A program made the translations under genes and the position numbers. Of a DNA stretch of 64,000 bases, positions 34,093 through 42,967 are shown piece by piece. The notes beneath the pieces are model-generated. The model did not search any database. It was given only the letters and a program-made list of their open reading frames with translations, and was not told the origin of the DNA. The stretch lies in contig JACYLU010000028.1 of NCBI GenBank assembly GCA_015272325.1, positions 62,001-126,000 of the forward strand. Reading direction: 5' to 3'. The stretch comes from Synechococcales cyanobacterium C42_A2020_086. Its GTDB lineage: Bacteria; Cyanobacteriota; Cyanobacteriia; Elainellales; Elainellaceae. Each line of letters opens with the position of its first letter. Position 1 is the stretch's first letter.

Positions 34093-35853
34093 TTGACTGA
34101 CTCACGATGCTATACCGCTATCAGTTTTGCCCCAGTGCAAGGATTCATCGAAAAGTCGCGTAAGTTGAGAGATTTGTATGGGGCGTCGTTAATCTTGTCC
34201 TATTTGAGCTTCAAGCTAGTTAAAGAAGTCGAACAGCGGCTCGGCGAAGGAAGTGTTATTTCCCCAGGGCTAGTTCATGTTCTGGAAGGAATGCCTCACC
34301 GCATTCTGGTAAGAGGACACTTGACACGAGAAATTGTCCGAAACACGTTGTTAAAAGAATGGCAGAAAATTCTGAAAGTCTGCCGAAAGTGGATTGAGGA
34401 CAATATCGGTATTCCAAAGGAGCAATATTGCTGGGCGCAGACGGAAGGACAGACTGGCAAGGAAAAAGGTGAGTGGGAACGCTGGGGTGAATATACTTGG
34501 GAGGTTTTCTGGGGCAGTGGTGATAGTCCACGAGCAGCGATGGAAGATCTAGAAACCCGTAAGTTGAAACGCGATTGGACTGCAATTAATTGGCTGGGAG
34601 AGAGTTCGAGTTTGTCAGGGACAGACGCAATCGCATGGCATCGGCTTGGGGAAAAACGCGATTTGAATCAAGACCTGACACCCGAAGAGAAACTACAGCT
34701 AAAAGAGGAACAGGAGCTTTTCTACCGTCGCTTATCCTGGCTTCTCGATGATCCGGATAAGCACGTTAGTAGTAATTCTCACCCGTCGTTGGATGAGCTG
34801 AAGGATTATGAGAAGAAAAATAAAGATAATCCGCACGGTATTGGTAGATATATTGCTGTTAACGAGCGTTTGAGTATTCCAGAATTGGTTAAACGTCTAG
34901 TGACGCTACCAAGATTAGCCAAACACATTGGTATGACGGAGCTAGAAGAAGGATTTAAGGATATTGCTCGAGAGCAAGGTTACTGGACAGGCTGGTTCAT
35001 AGGAGACGGAGATCAAGTTGGTGATAAGCTTATAACGCTAGCTGAACAGAATCCTGATGACCCAGAGCGACGGGATGCATCGCTCAACCGATTCACTGAA
35101 CTGATGCGGGACTGGGGCAGTAAGTTTAAAGAAAATCAAGATTTATTTCCTGCTGGAAAAGGACGAGTTATTTATGCAGGCGGTGATGACTTTCTAGGTG
35201 TATTGTATAGTGAGGAAACTCAAACTCAAGAAAAGCCTGAGAAGCTAAAACCAATTGAAGCCTGGAACTGGTTAATGAAACTACCGGAACAGTGGAAAGA
35301 TCTCCAGGCTGAGGTAAAACGAGAGCTAGATATTGACTTTACCTACAGTGTTGGATTTGTGTGGGCGGCGCATAGTGTTCCTCAGCGTGATGTATTGCAA
35401 CATTGTCGTGAAGCTGAGAAACGCTCAAAGAATTTGGGCCGTGATCGAGTTACGATTCGAGTTGTATTCAATAGCGGTCAGTATGTGCAGTGGACCTGTC
35501 CCTGGAATTATTTAGATATTTTGACGAAGTATCGTGATCGAAATGGCGTTAATACTCAAGAAGAAATTGAGAAGGGCACTAAGAAAACTGCAAACTGGAA
35601 TCATCTATATAGCGATTGGGCAACCTTGAAAGCTCGACACGCTGTGCAGTTGAAAGAAATAGAAGAGGTAACAATCAACAAAGAAATTGCAGTCACCATT
35701 TTTAATCTCTACTTTGATGATGCTGGTAAGCAATTTGAGGCAGCGCGGCTTTGGGACAAGCTCACTGAAGATAATACGGCTGTTGCAATTGTGAACTGGA
35801 TTGATGACTTAATACAAGTAGGGTGGCAATTATGTCGCAATTCCGAACCTTAA
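34093..35853 (+). CDS. cmr2: type III-B CRISPR Cas10/Cmr2, HD-less
   Basis: Cas10 is the large subunit of the Cmr interference complex. When bound to target RNA its second palm domain makes cyclic oligoadenylates. The catalytic GGDD is intact at residues 363-366 (IYAGGDDFLG). The N-terminus starts directly with the first palm (TAISFAPVQGFIEKSRKLRDLYGASLILSYL), so the HD nuclease domain of many Cas10 proteins is missing and DNA cleavage is not expected. WFIGDGDQVGDK is another typical block. I chose TTG 34093 because GGAGGTGAG lies just before it; TTG 34060 has no such site. The 587 residues overlap cmr3 by 22 nt. Confidence 0.9.
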   Translation: MTDSRCYTAISFAPVQGFIEKSRKLRDLYGASLILSYLSFKLVKEVEQRLGEGSVISPGLVHVLEGMPHRILVRGHLTREIVRNTLLKEWQKILKVCRKWIEDNIGIPKEQYCWAQTEGQTGKEKGEWERWGEYTWEVFWGSGDSPRAAMEDLETRKLKRDWTAINWLGESSSLSGTDAIAWHRLGEKRDLNQDLTPEEKLQLKEEQELFYRRLSWLLDDPDKHVSSNSHPSLDELKDYEKKNKDNPHGIGRYIAVNERLSIPELVKRLVTLPRLAKHIGMTELEEGFKDIAREQGYWTGWFIGDGDQVGDKLITLAEQNPDDPERRDASLNRFTELMRDWGSKFKENQDLFPAGKGRVIYAGGDDFLGVLYSEETQTQEKPEKLKPIEAWNWLMKLPEQWKDLQAEVKRELDIDFTYSVGFVWAAHSVPQRDVLQHCREAEKRSKNLGRDRVTIRVVFNSGQYVQWTCPWNYLDILTKYRDRNGVNTQEEIEKGTKKTANWNHLYSDWATLKARHAVQLKEIEEVTINKEIAVTIFNLYFDDAGKQFEAARLWDKLTEDNTAVAIVNWIDDLIQVGWQLCRNSEP

Positions 35854-36977
35854 TCACGGTTTCACCCTTGGGGTTGATGTACGGCAGTGCTGGTGGTTTT
35901 CTGTCTCCAGAAAACCTAGTTGGTCGCTCCAACACCAAATTTCCGCCTGACGCCGCCGCAATTGCTGGCTTATTGCTTAATGCTAATCGGGAACAGCAGT
36001 TCACTGATCCCCAGCGTCTGAAGCAGGAATTAGTAGTTGCAGGTCCGTTTTGGGCGAAGCGAGATCAACCTAAGAAGTTTTATGTCCCTATTCCCAGACA
36101 TCAGATTATTGCCGAAAAGGAAGAGGATGAATGGCTATTGAAGAAAAAAGAAAAGTCCATTTCCACCCAGCAAAACTCTGAATTGGGTAACAATCAATGG
36201 TATCTCAACCAGTATGTATGGCATCGCCAGAAGCGGCACCTAGAACCTGCTTACTTTTGGCAAACTATCGATGCGTGGGGTTTACCAGCCGATGAGATCA
36301 GATCTAGAGAGGCAGTTGCTAAAGTTCCCTGGGAAGCTGTTCCTTTTTTGCACCCCAAGATTAAACTAGATGAGCGGCATGTCGTTGAACAAGATGGGCT
36401 ATTTTTGGAAAATGCTGTGCAACTGAGAGAAGATTACTGTTTAGTCTATTTGACAAACCTGGATCTTGGTCACTTTAGCGGGTGGTATCGCTTTAGTGGT
36501 GAAGGGCATCTGGTAGAGATTGAAAATCACGAGCTGTCAGACAAGCATAAGATTAATAGATTGTTACAGCAGAAAATCGACTACGCTTTTGCCTCAATTA
36601 CACCGGGCGTTTGGGGATCTAATAAACTATCCTATCGTTACCCGCAACACTCTAGCTTTCCAAGTCGAGATCTTAAATTGCTAACCGATAAAGCTGTGTC
36701 CTATCGCTATCGGATTGGACAGTCTCGAAAAGATGCGAATGCAGAAACTGATAATCTTTACAATCCCAAGAACACAGGACGTCTGAGTCGGGGACGTTAT
36801 GCGGTGCCTGCTGGCAGCGTCTATGTTTTCAGAGAACCACTCGATATGACTTGGTGGGATTTTCCAGATGAATGGTTTCCCAGAGAAGGATTCTGTCTGA
36901 AGCATCTAGGTTGTGGTTTGTGTTTACCGATTGATATTCAAGGAATACCGAAATGTACCGAAAAGCTTACGGCATAA
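35832..36977 (+). CDS. cmr3: type III-B CRISPR module protein Cmr3
   Basis: Cmr3 is a RAMP-fold subunit that holds the 5' repeat-derived handle of the crRNA. The 381-residue protein begins MSQFRTLITVSPLGLMYGSAGGF and contains FPPDAAAIAGLLL, RHVVEQDGLFLENAVQLRED, GEGHLVEIE, ITPGVWG and the closing G-rich RGRYAVPAGSVYVFREP. ATG 35832 is used; the gene overlaps cas10 (stop 35853) and cmr4 (start 36953), which indicates tight coupling. A second, truncated Cmr3 of different type lies at 42968-44062. Confidence 0.85.
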   Translation: MSQFRTLITVSPLGLMYGSAGGFLSPENLVGRSNTKFPPDAAAIAGLLLNANREQQFTDPQRLKQELVVAGPFWAKRDQPKKFYVPIPRHQIIAEKEEDEWLLKKKEKSISTQQNSELGNNQWYLNQYVWHRQKRHLEPAYFWQTIDAWGLPADEIRSREAVAKVPWEAVPFLHPKIKLDERHVVEQDGLFLENAVQLREDYCLVYLTNLDLGHFSGWYRFSGEGHLVEIENHELSDKHKINRLLQQKIDYAFASITPGVWGSNKLSYRYPQHSSFPSRDLKLLTDKAVSYRYRIGQSRKDANAETDNLYNPKNTGRLSRGRYAVPAGSVYVFREPLDMTWWDFPDEWFPREGFCLKHLGCGLCLPIDIQGIPKCTEKLTA

Positions 36978-37771
36978 TTGAAGCTCTAGCTCCAGTTCAT
37001 GTAGGAGCGACCGCTGGAGAAGAAACAGGCAACCTCAATTTGATTTTTCGTGATCAATTCACCCAAACTGGAATCATCCCTGGCAGTTCAATTCGAGGAC
37101 GATTTCGGGCTGATATGCGAGGTAAAGAATTGGGCGAGGAACAACGGTGGTATGGACATGAAGCCGTCGATGGTCGCCCTGACGGAGGTACTAGCGAAGC
37201 ACTAGTGAAATTTGAATATGCCTCTTTAGTCTGGTTTCCGGTTTTCTGTCCTGGTCAGCCGGTTGTATGGGTGAGTTGTCCCATGCTGTTGAAGCGATTC
37301 AAGCGCATTGCAGGTATTAATGCTAATGTACCAGCTCCTTATACTGCCCCAAAAGGGTTACAAGGCAGGCAAGTGCCGAACCGTGGCAAGATTCTCTTTT
37401 TTAACCTGGGCTTTCTTGAAATTGAACACGAAGCAGATTTATCAGCCTGGATTCCAACAGGAACTGATCTAGATGCAAACAAGCTAGTTGTGGTTCATGA
37501 TAACGATATTTCTATGCTGCATGATATGGCACTCTACCGCCAGAGCCGGGTCAAGCTGTTGGATGACATGAAAAAAGTAGATACTGATCGCGGTGCCTTT
37601 TTTAATACTGAAGCATTGCCAGAAGGGAGCATCATGGTATTTCCGATTGCCTTAAAAGAATCCGGCTGGAAACCTTTCGGTAATGGTCAATCATCTGAGC
37701 TGTACTTTGGCGGTTTGGAATCGATTGGTTTTGGTCGCTGTCGTGTTTTGCTCGCGGGAGATTATCAATAA
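36953..37771 (+). CDS. cmr4: type III-B CRISPR module RAMP protein Cmr4
   Basis: Cmr4 forms the repeating backbone of the complex, and each copy normally cuts target RNA. The 272-residue protein has the RAMP blocks LAPVHVGATAGEE, TGIIPGSSIRGRFR and the C-terminal glycine loop ELYFGGLESIGFGRCRV. The segment where canonical Cmr4/Csm3 proteins have a catalytic Asp (pattern VD.PI.RD) reads GNLNLIFRDQ, with no Asp at the expected place. Whether it still cleaves is open. It overlaps cmr3 by 25 nt and touches cmr5 at TAATG. Confidence 0.85.
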   Translation: MYRKAYGIIEALAPVHVGATAGEETGNLNLIFRDQFTQTGIIPGSSIRGRFRADMRGKELGEEQRWYGHEAVDGRPDGGTSEALVKFEYASLVWFPVFCPGQPVVWVSCPMLLKRFKRIAGINANVPAPYTAPKGLQGRQVPNRGKILFFNLGFLEIEHEADLSAWIPTGTDLDANKLVVVHDNDISMLHDMALYRQSRVKLLDDMKKVDTDRGAFFNTEALPEGSIMVFPIALKESGWKPFGNGQSSELYFGGLESIGFGRCRVLLAGDYQ

Positions 37772-38193
37772 TGGCTTGGCATTCTTATAAACTTGATCGC
37801 ATTGCTCAAAAGCTGGTGTTGGATGCCCGAGAACGCGATCCAAAATCTCTTAATCAATCACACAAAATGCGAATGGCGGTTGCCTATGGGTTAGAACGAT
37901 TTTGGGGCGAACATTTGCGGCTTCAAGGCAAGGAAGAAGCAAAATCAAACTATTGGAAAGCTACATGGGATGCTTTCTGTGACGTGGTACTGCAAACAGG
38001 AATTCAGCTACCCAAAGATAAGGTTGAAGCTAAAGAAACCAAAAAGATCCAAGATATTTCTAAGCAGCTATGGGAATTGCCGGTAGAGGATCAACGAGTG
38101 GCGATTGCAGTGCTAACACAACTCTGTGATTGTCTTGTCTGGTGGACACAACGCTATAAGATTGGGAGGTTAGCAGATGACATCGATTCCTGA
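37771..38193 (+). CDS. cmr5: type III-B CRISPR module small subunit Cmr5
   Basis: A 140-residue all-helical protein without catalytic motifs, located between cmr4 and the Cmr6-like gene, where cmr5 is expected. The N-terminal HSYKLDRIAQKLVLDARERD and the later VAIAVLTQLCDCLVWWTQR fit the small-subunit helical bundle. Such subunits stabilise the target strand along the backbone. It overlaps the next gene by 17 nt. Confidence 0.8.
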   Translation: MAWHSYKLDRIAQKLVLDARERDPKSLNQSHKMRMAVAYGLERFWGEHLRLQGKEEAKSNYWKATWDAFCDVVLQTGIQLPKDKVEAKETKKIQDISKQLWELPVEDQRVAIAVLTQLCDCLVWWTQRYKIGRLADDIDS

Positions 38194-39901
38194 TGCTCAC
38201 CAAAAAGTGCCAATGATGTTTCGGGCACAAGTACAAGGACGATCGCAGCTACAATATCTCGATCCTCAAAGAAAAAAAGAAAGCAATTTACAAGATGTAG
38301 AATTATGGGCTGATGAATGGATCGATAAGGCAGAACTTATCGCTGCGGAGGATGCAGAAGATATTCAAACAGACACCTACGGGGCAAAATCTTACCGCAT
38401 TTCTTGGCGTTTCGTAACCAATGGAGGACAGGATGATGGCATGATTCGTCCGGTCATTGGTGCTCGCGGCATTCCATTCTATCCGGGCAGCAGCATGAAA
38501 GGAGCGTTTCGCCAAGCTTGTCAGGTGCTCGAAGCAGCAGGAGAAGTACCCCAAGGAACCTGCGATTACTACTGCGGTAGTGAGACAGAAGTGACCCCAG
38601 GAGCATTAAGGTTTTTGGGTGCCTATCCAACAAATGATTGGACCGAAGGTTTGTTGGATCTGGTTCATCCCCAGCAAGGTTGGCAGGTTAAGACGGTTGA
38701 TACTCAAGCAAAGCCGCAAGGAGAGAGTGCCTATGCTCAGGTCTCTCTTTATCAACCAACTTTGAGGTTCGCCATTTCTAGCTCTAAACCTTTGCCTTCT
38801 GAGCAATGGCAACAAATTTGGCAGATTTGGGAACGAGCGATCGCATCTGGGTTGGGGTCAAAAGTTTCTACGGGCTATGGGCAAATTAAGCAAACCTCTT
38901 ATCCAATCATCTATCGAGTTAAACTCAAAGGTCAGGGACAAGCTTCTAAGCTAATTGATGGCACTGGAGAATTTCGCCCCAGTATGTTCCGTGCTGCCTT
39001 GCGAGGACATGCTTTGCGTATCTTTGGTGGACTGACTGAAGCAGACAATGCCGAACAGCTAGTCGAAGATCTGTTTGGTGGAGTTCGGGGAAGGGGAGAA
39101 GTTGGGCTTCTCGGTCTAGCATTTCGGGTAGATAAGTTAGAACAGAAGCTGTTTGGTAATAATGGCTATGAACAACCTACCTATAACGTGGAAGGCGAAA
39201 TTACCTGGCTTCTTACACAGTCATTGTCAACTGAACAAACAGAGGTGCTGCAAAAGCTTGTGAGCGATCTCATGTGGTTTGCAATGGTATTTGGTGGTTT
39301 TGGTAAATCTTGGCGACGAGCTGATCATCGATTGTTCTACAGGGAAGAGAATTACGAAAAACTGATTGGTTGTCACTGGCAATGGGCAGGGGAAATTGAT
39401 CGCAGGAATGCACTGCGAGTCTGGAAGCCAACTAAAGTGGGTGAATTTATTGATTCAGTGCGGGAAACAGCAAAAGTATGGATGCAGTTGCGACGAAATA
39501 TCAATCCTAATCCTGATTGCCACGCTGACTGGCGAGAGGCATGGCACCCTTCACGTGTACGCATTTTTGGGCGAATTGCTAAAACCAGAGACGACTGTGC
39601 TGCAATTGACTGGCTACATGAGCCTTACCAGAAAAAAATTTCTAATACTGATAAAGAAAAGACCATTAAGGCAACCTCTGTAACCGGACAAATTAATCGG
39701 ATTGGGCGTTTATGGCACCGGATGTATCCACCCAAAGTACGCCTGGTCGCTAAGAATTCAGAGAAACCGAAGCTAGAGAAAACTGATCGATTCCTAGAGC
39801 TATTAACCATTTTTCCAGATGGCTCGCAGGAATCGAATGATTTCTTAGAATTTTTGAATACCAAGCCTGAGGGATTTGAACAACTTTGGGGAGACAAATA
39901 G
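38177..39901 (+). CDS. type III-B RAMP fusion, Cmr6-like plus Cmr1-like
   Basis: This 574-residue protein contains two RAMP units. The first (residues 1 to about 250) is Cmr6-like: VIGARGIPFYPGSSMKGAFRQ and the glycine loop ASGLGSKVSTGYGQI. The second (about 260-574) is Cmr1-like: GEFRPSMFRAALRGHALRIFGG, LVEDLFGG and MVFGGFGKSWRRADHRL. No separate cmr1 or cmr6 gene exists in the operon, which supports a real fusion joining the backbone cap with the crRNA-tail-binding subunit. It overlaps cmr5 by 17 nt and the effector gene follows after 2 nt. The division into subunits rests on motif order and needs structural comparison. Confidence 0.72.
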   Translation: MTSIPDAHQKVPMMFRAQVQGRSQLQYLDPQRKKESNLQDVELWADEWIDKAELIAAEDAEDIQTDTYGAKSYRISWRFVTNGGQDDGMIRPVIGARGIPFYPGSSMKGAFRQACQVLEAAGEVPQGTCDYYCGSETEVTPGALRFLGAYPTNDWTEGLLDLVHPQQGWQVKTVDTQAKPQGESAYAQVSLYQPTLRFAISSSKPLPSEQWQQIWQIWERAIASGLGSKVSTGYGQIKQTSYPIIYRVKLKGQGQASKLIDGTGEFRPSMFRAALRGHALRIFGGLTEADNAEQLVEDLFGGVRGRGEVGLLGLAFRVDKLEQKLFGNNGYEQPTYNVEGEITWLLTQSLSTEQTEVLQKLVSDLMWFAMVFGGFGKSWRRADHRLFYREENYEKLIGCHWQWAGEIDRRNALRVWKPTKVGEFIDSVRETAKVWMQLRRNINPNPDCHADWREAWHPSRVRIFGRIAKTRDDCAAIDWLHEPYQKKISNTDKEKTIKATSVTGQINRIGRLWHRMYPPKVRLVAKNSEKPKLEKTDRFLELLTIFPDGSQESNDFLEFLNTKPEGFEQLWGDK

Positions 39902-39903
39902 TT

Positions 39904-41463
39904 ATGCATTTATGGATTGTAACGATTGGCAGTAGTGACGTTCAGCTAGACAGCGACAAAACTAATCATGAGAAAGGGAGAACTGAGAAACAGCGGAGTG
40001 ACAAGATTTGGAATTACTGGTATACCGATGAGTTGAAAGCGGAATGCCACGATATTGACTTTGTACCTCAACCAGCGTTTAAAGACAAGGACGAGACGTA
40101 TCGCGTTGCTCCTAGAATTCTAGGAATGGTTTACAACTCTAGTTCCGAGCTAGTTCAGCAGGAAATCTGGAGTTACTTGACGTTTCCACTGTTGGATAAT
40201 TTTGTGCAAGCATTGGAAACCTATCCAACGCCAGAAGCAATCGCGGTTCTACTGACGGATCAATCCGCCATTTTTGCTGATGCTCAGAGGCGTAAACCCA
40301 AAAGTCCCTACTGGCAGGATACTTGTGAGTTAAAGACAATTCTGCAACGCTATTTCGCGTCTAAGTTTTCAGGCATTCCTTGTGAGTGGCTGCTTCTTCA
40401 AGCAGAAACCCAGGAGCGCGGTTTAGATAACTGGAATGATGTTCTTAACTGTGTGCGTGAAAAGTTTCGTGATCTTAGGATTGCAGGTCAAGCAGTCCAG
40501 CTTACTTCCAAAGATGATAACGTTTATGTGAGCCATCAAGCCGGAACGCTCGCCATTTCTTCGGCTGTACAATTTTGCAGCTTAGAGAAATTTGGCGAGC
40601 ACGTCAAATTTCTTGTTAGCAATGAATATAATCAAAACCTGACTGGCATCCTCCCTAGCTCCAATTACTTGGTTGCATTGAAGAGACAACAGGCAGAAAA
40701 GCTTTTAGAACAACATGATTACTCTGGTGTAAAGGAGGTTTTCTCCAGATACTTAAGCGATGAAGAAAATATCTTGCTAGACGCTGCGATTCAATGGAAT
40801 TTCGCTAAATTTGAGGAGTTTGCGAATGAAGTTGAAAAGCTATCAAGTCAAGATCTTCAGAGTTTGGTTCAGGCAGCAAAAGATCGCAGAAAAAATTGGT
40901 GGTGGGAAGCTTACGAAGCGGCATATTTAGGGGTTATACGGTTATTAAAGCAAGGTAATACGGTTGAGGCAATGTTTCATACCTTCCGTTCGGTGGAAGG
41001 GTTACTTCGTCGATGGGTTGATGAGTTCCATTCAGAAGAAATCAAACAAACCAAACACCCTAAATCAAAAGGAAATGAAAGACGGAATAGAAATCTAAAT
41101 ACTTATGGAGAAGATTTGTATTGGTTTCTGACCCTGAAGAAAGAAGTTGACCAGACCAAGGATATTAAACAAAATACAACCCCTGATATCTTCGTTTTCG
41201 GCAGTCAAATCTTTAGGAAGAGGAATGACTTGTTTCATCAGTTAAAAGGATTGCAAGGTAAGGAAGCAGTATTTGAAAATTGGCGATCGCCAAATGAACC
41301 GCAATGGAAACAAGATTCTGAAGGTAAATGGAAGAAGAGAATTCTTAACTGCCTCAATTTTGTTGCTAAAGAAGATTTGCCTAAAGTATTCGAAACTGTA
41401 GAAGACGCAAGTTTAATGTCGCAGGTGCATCAGAAATTAGAAAAGGCAATCGCGGACCTCTAG
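39904..41463 (+). CDS. CARF-HEPN ribonuclease effector (Csm6/Csx1-like)
   Basis: This 519-residue protein starts with a Rossmann-type CARF segment, LWIVTIGSSDVQL, expected to bind cyclic oligoadenylate made by Cas10. The C-terminal half is helical and contains the HEPN RNase motif RxxxxH as Arg440-Asn-Asp-Leu-Phe-His445 (FRKRNDLFHQ). It is the last gene of the intact cmr operon, two bases after the RAMP fusion stop, with GGGGAGA as ribosome site before ATG 39904. Its job is probably indiscriminate RNA cleavage during an invader response. The middle part (about 150-330) is not recognised. Confidence 0.8.
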   Translation: MHLWIVTIGSSDVQLDSDKTNHEKGRTEKQRSDKIWNYWYTDELKAECHDIDFVPQPAFKDKDETYRVAPRILGMVYNSSSELVQQEIWSYLTFPLLDNFVQALETYPTPEAIAVLLTDQSAIFADAQRRKPKSPYWQDTCELKTILQRYFASKFSGIPCEWLLLQAETQERGLDNWNDVLNCVREKFRDLRIAGQAVQLTSKDDNVYVSHQAGTLAISSAVQFCSLEKFGEHVKFLVSNEYNQNLTGILPSSNYLVALKRQQAEKLLEQHDYSGVKEVFSRYLSDEENILLDAAIQWNFAKFEEFANEVEKLSSQDLQSLVQAAKDRRKNWWWEAYEAAYLGVIRLLKQGNTVEAMFHTFRSVEGLLRRWVDEFHSEEIKQTKHPKSKGNERRNRNLNTYGEDLYWFLTLKKEVDQTKDIKQNTTPDIFVFGSQIFRKRNDLFHQLKGLQGKEAVFENWRSPNEPQWKQDSEGKWKKRILNCLNFVAKEDLPKVFETVEDASLMSQVHQKLEKAIADL

Positions 41464-41551
41464 AGTGACAGAGCTGGGCAGGGTGCAAAGACGACTTTGG
41501 AAAGCTTGGTAAGATTAAGTTAAAGACTTGTCAGAAGCAGAGGCAAAGGCT

Positions 41552-42175
41552 ATGTATGCAGCCGTCACGCAACCCCTGACCTTTGAAGAGTTTCTGGACT
41601 GGGATGATGGGTCGGGCAGAGCGTTTGAGCTAGTGGATGGAATTCCTGTGCCGTTATCAGAACCCAATGCCAACCATGAAGATTTGATTCAGCGGCTCTG
41701 TGCTTATCTGGAAGCCTATTGTAGTGACAACGATCTACCCTACGTCTGCCGCCAGTCCAAGCAAGTCCGGCTCAAGACAGCAGATGGGGAAAGGGAGAAA
41801 AGCCGGAAAGCAGACATCGTGATTTTTGCCAAAGACGAATGGCAGCGGATGAAAGCGAGTTCTAGCTCTGCTGCGGCTTATGTCCCGCCGCCTGGAGTGA
41901 TTGAAGTAGTGAGCGGCAACTGGAAGGATGACTACCTGACGAAGCTAGCTGAATATGAAGATCTGGGCGTTTTGGAGTATATGATTGTGGACTATGCGGC
42001 TTTGGGTGGGATTCGCTTCATTGGTTCTCCCAAGCAGCCTACGATTACTATCTATGAGCTTGAAGATGGAGAATATTTGCCGGGGAAGGTGTTTCGGGGG
42101 CAGGAGCGAATCGAGTCTAGCTTGTTTCCCAATATTCCTTTAACGGCTGCACAAGTTTTTGCGATGAGTCAGTGA
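41552..42175 (+). CDS. Uma2 family (DUF820) protein
   Basis: A 207-residue Uma2 protein: LTFEEFLDWDDGSGRAFELVDGIPVPLSEP, KADIVIFAKDEWQRM, PPGVIEVVSGNWKDDYLTKLAEYEDLGVLEYMIVDY. The D/E...EV...K arrangement fits the PD-(D/E)XK site. I chose ATG 41552, preceded by AGAGG; TTG 41528 is possible. It sits between the intact and decayed cmr loci and abuts the IS remnant. Confidence 0.85.
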   Translation: MYAAVTQPLTFEEFLDWDDGSGRAFELVDGIPVPLSEPNANHEDLIQRLCAYLEAYCSDNDLPYVCRQSKQVRLKTADGEREKSRKADIVIFAKDEWQRMKASSSSAAAYVPPPGVIEVVSGNWKDDYLTKLAEYEDLGVLEYMIVDYAALGGIRFIGSPKQPTITIYELEDGEYLPGKVFRGQERIESSLFPNIPLTAAQVFAMSQ

Positions 42176-42183
42176 TGGGTAGT

Positions 42184-42967
42184 CAGGGCTATTTCATTCT
42201 AAAAATTGCTTTCAATTGATTGAGACTGAACCCACAACGACGCTGCGCCTGCGCTATGTTGTCGAACCCTAAATCTCGATACAAGTTGAACGCTAAATTA
42301 CGAGCGGTTGCCCGCACCTGTGGCACCGGTTGATTGTGTTTGAGCGCTCCCAGATAGTGATTGCCGCTCTCAACAATCGCCGCACAAGTTTTTTGGGGTG
42401 TTGATGGCATCAAAACCAAACACCACACCATATTGAGCAAATTGTTTGACCAACTGTGGCAACACCTTAACCTCGTTGCTCTTGCGCTCAACCTCGTAAG
42501 GTTCCAGAATCAAGCCCCGCTCAACCAAATACACACTCACCAACTGAATGGCTGGATGGGGCTCGGTGGTGGAATGCTCCGATGCCACCTGATAAGACCC
42601 CTGTAAATATTTACCATCCACATTTACCATCCACGGCTAACATCTCGCCTGCACGCGGTGTGATTTGAAAAAACTGTGCCAGACACTCGGCATATTGCTC
42701 GTAGTTCAAATCCAATAACACCCGTCGATCGTGCTGTACGACGGCAAGCACCCTTTTGCCGGTGCAAACAATTCCACCAACTCCTCTCGATAAACGCTCA
42801 GCCAATCCCCGATTGCCAAAAAGCCACGACATCCGCCCGTCACTGCCAAGGTAAACAGTGCTAAGCAGAGGGCTTGCTGGTGCCGTTGTCCGGCTCTGCG
42901 GCGAGGGTCAGACAAGTTTGAGAAGGCATCTACAATGGCAAGGCTTGTCATGGCGCAAGGACAGTAA
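42184..42967 (-). mobile_element. ISAs1-family insertion sequence remnant
   Basis: Minus-strand fragments of an ISAs1 (DDE) transposase lie in several frames. The N-terminus MTSLAIVDAFSNLSDPRRR starts at 42951. RVLLDLNYEQYAECL and AVDGK(YLQGS), VSVYLVERGLILEPYEVERKSNEV, FGFDAINTPK and YLGALKHNQP follow. The C-terminus NLAFNLYRDLGFDNIAQAQRR then comes directly, with about 150 residues of the usual middle missing. Stops and shifts break the chain. CAGGGCTATTTCATTC at 42184 looks like the terminal repeat; the matching end near 42967 is absent. It cannot transpose on its own. Confidence 0.8.
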
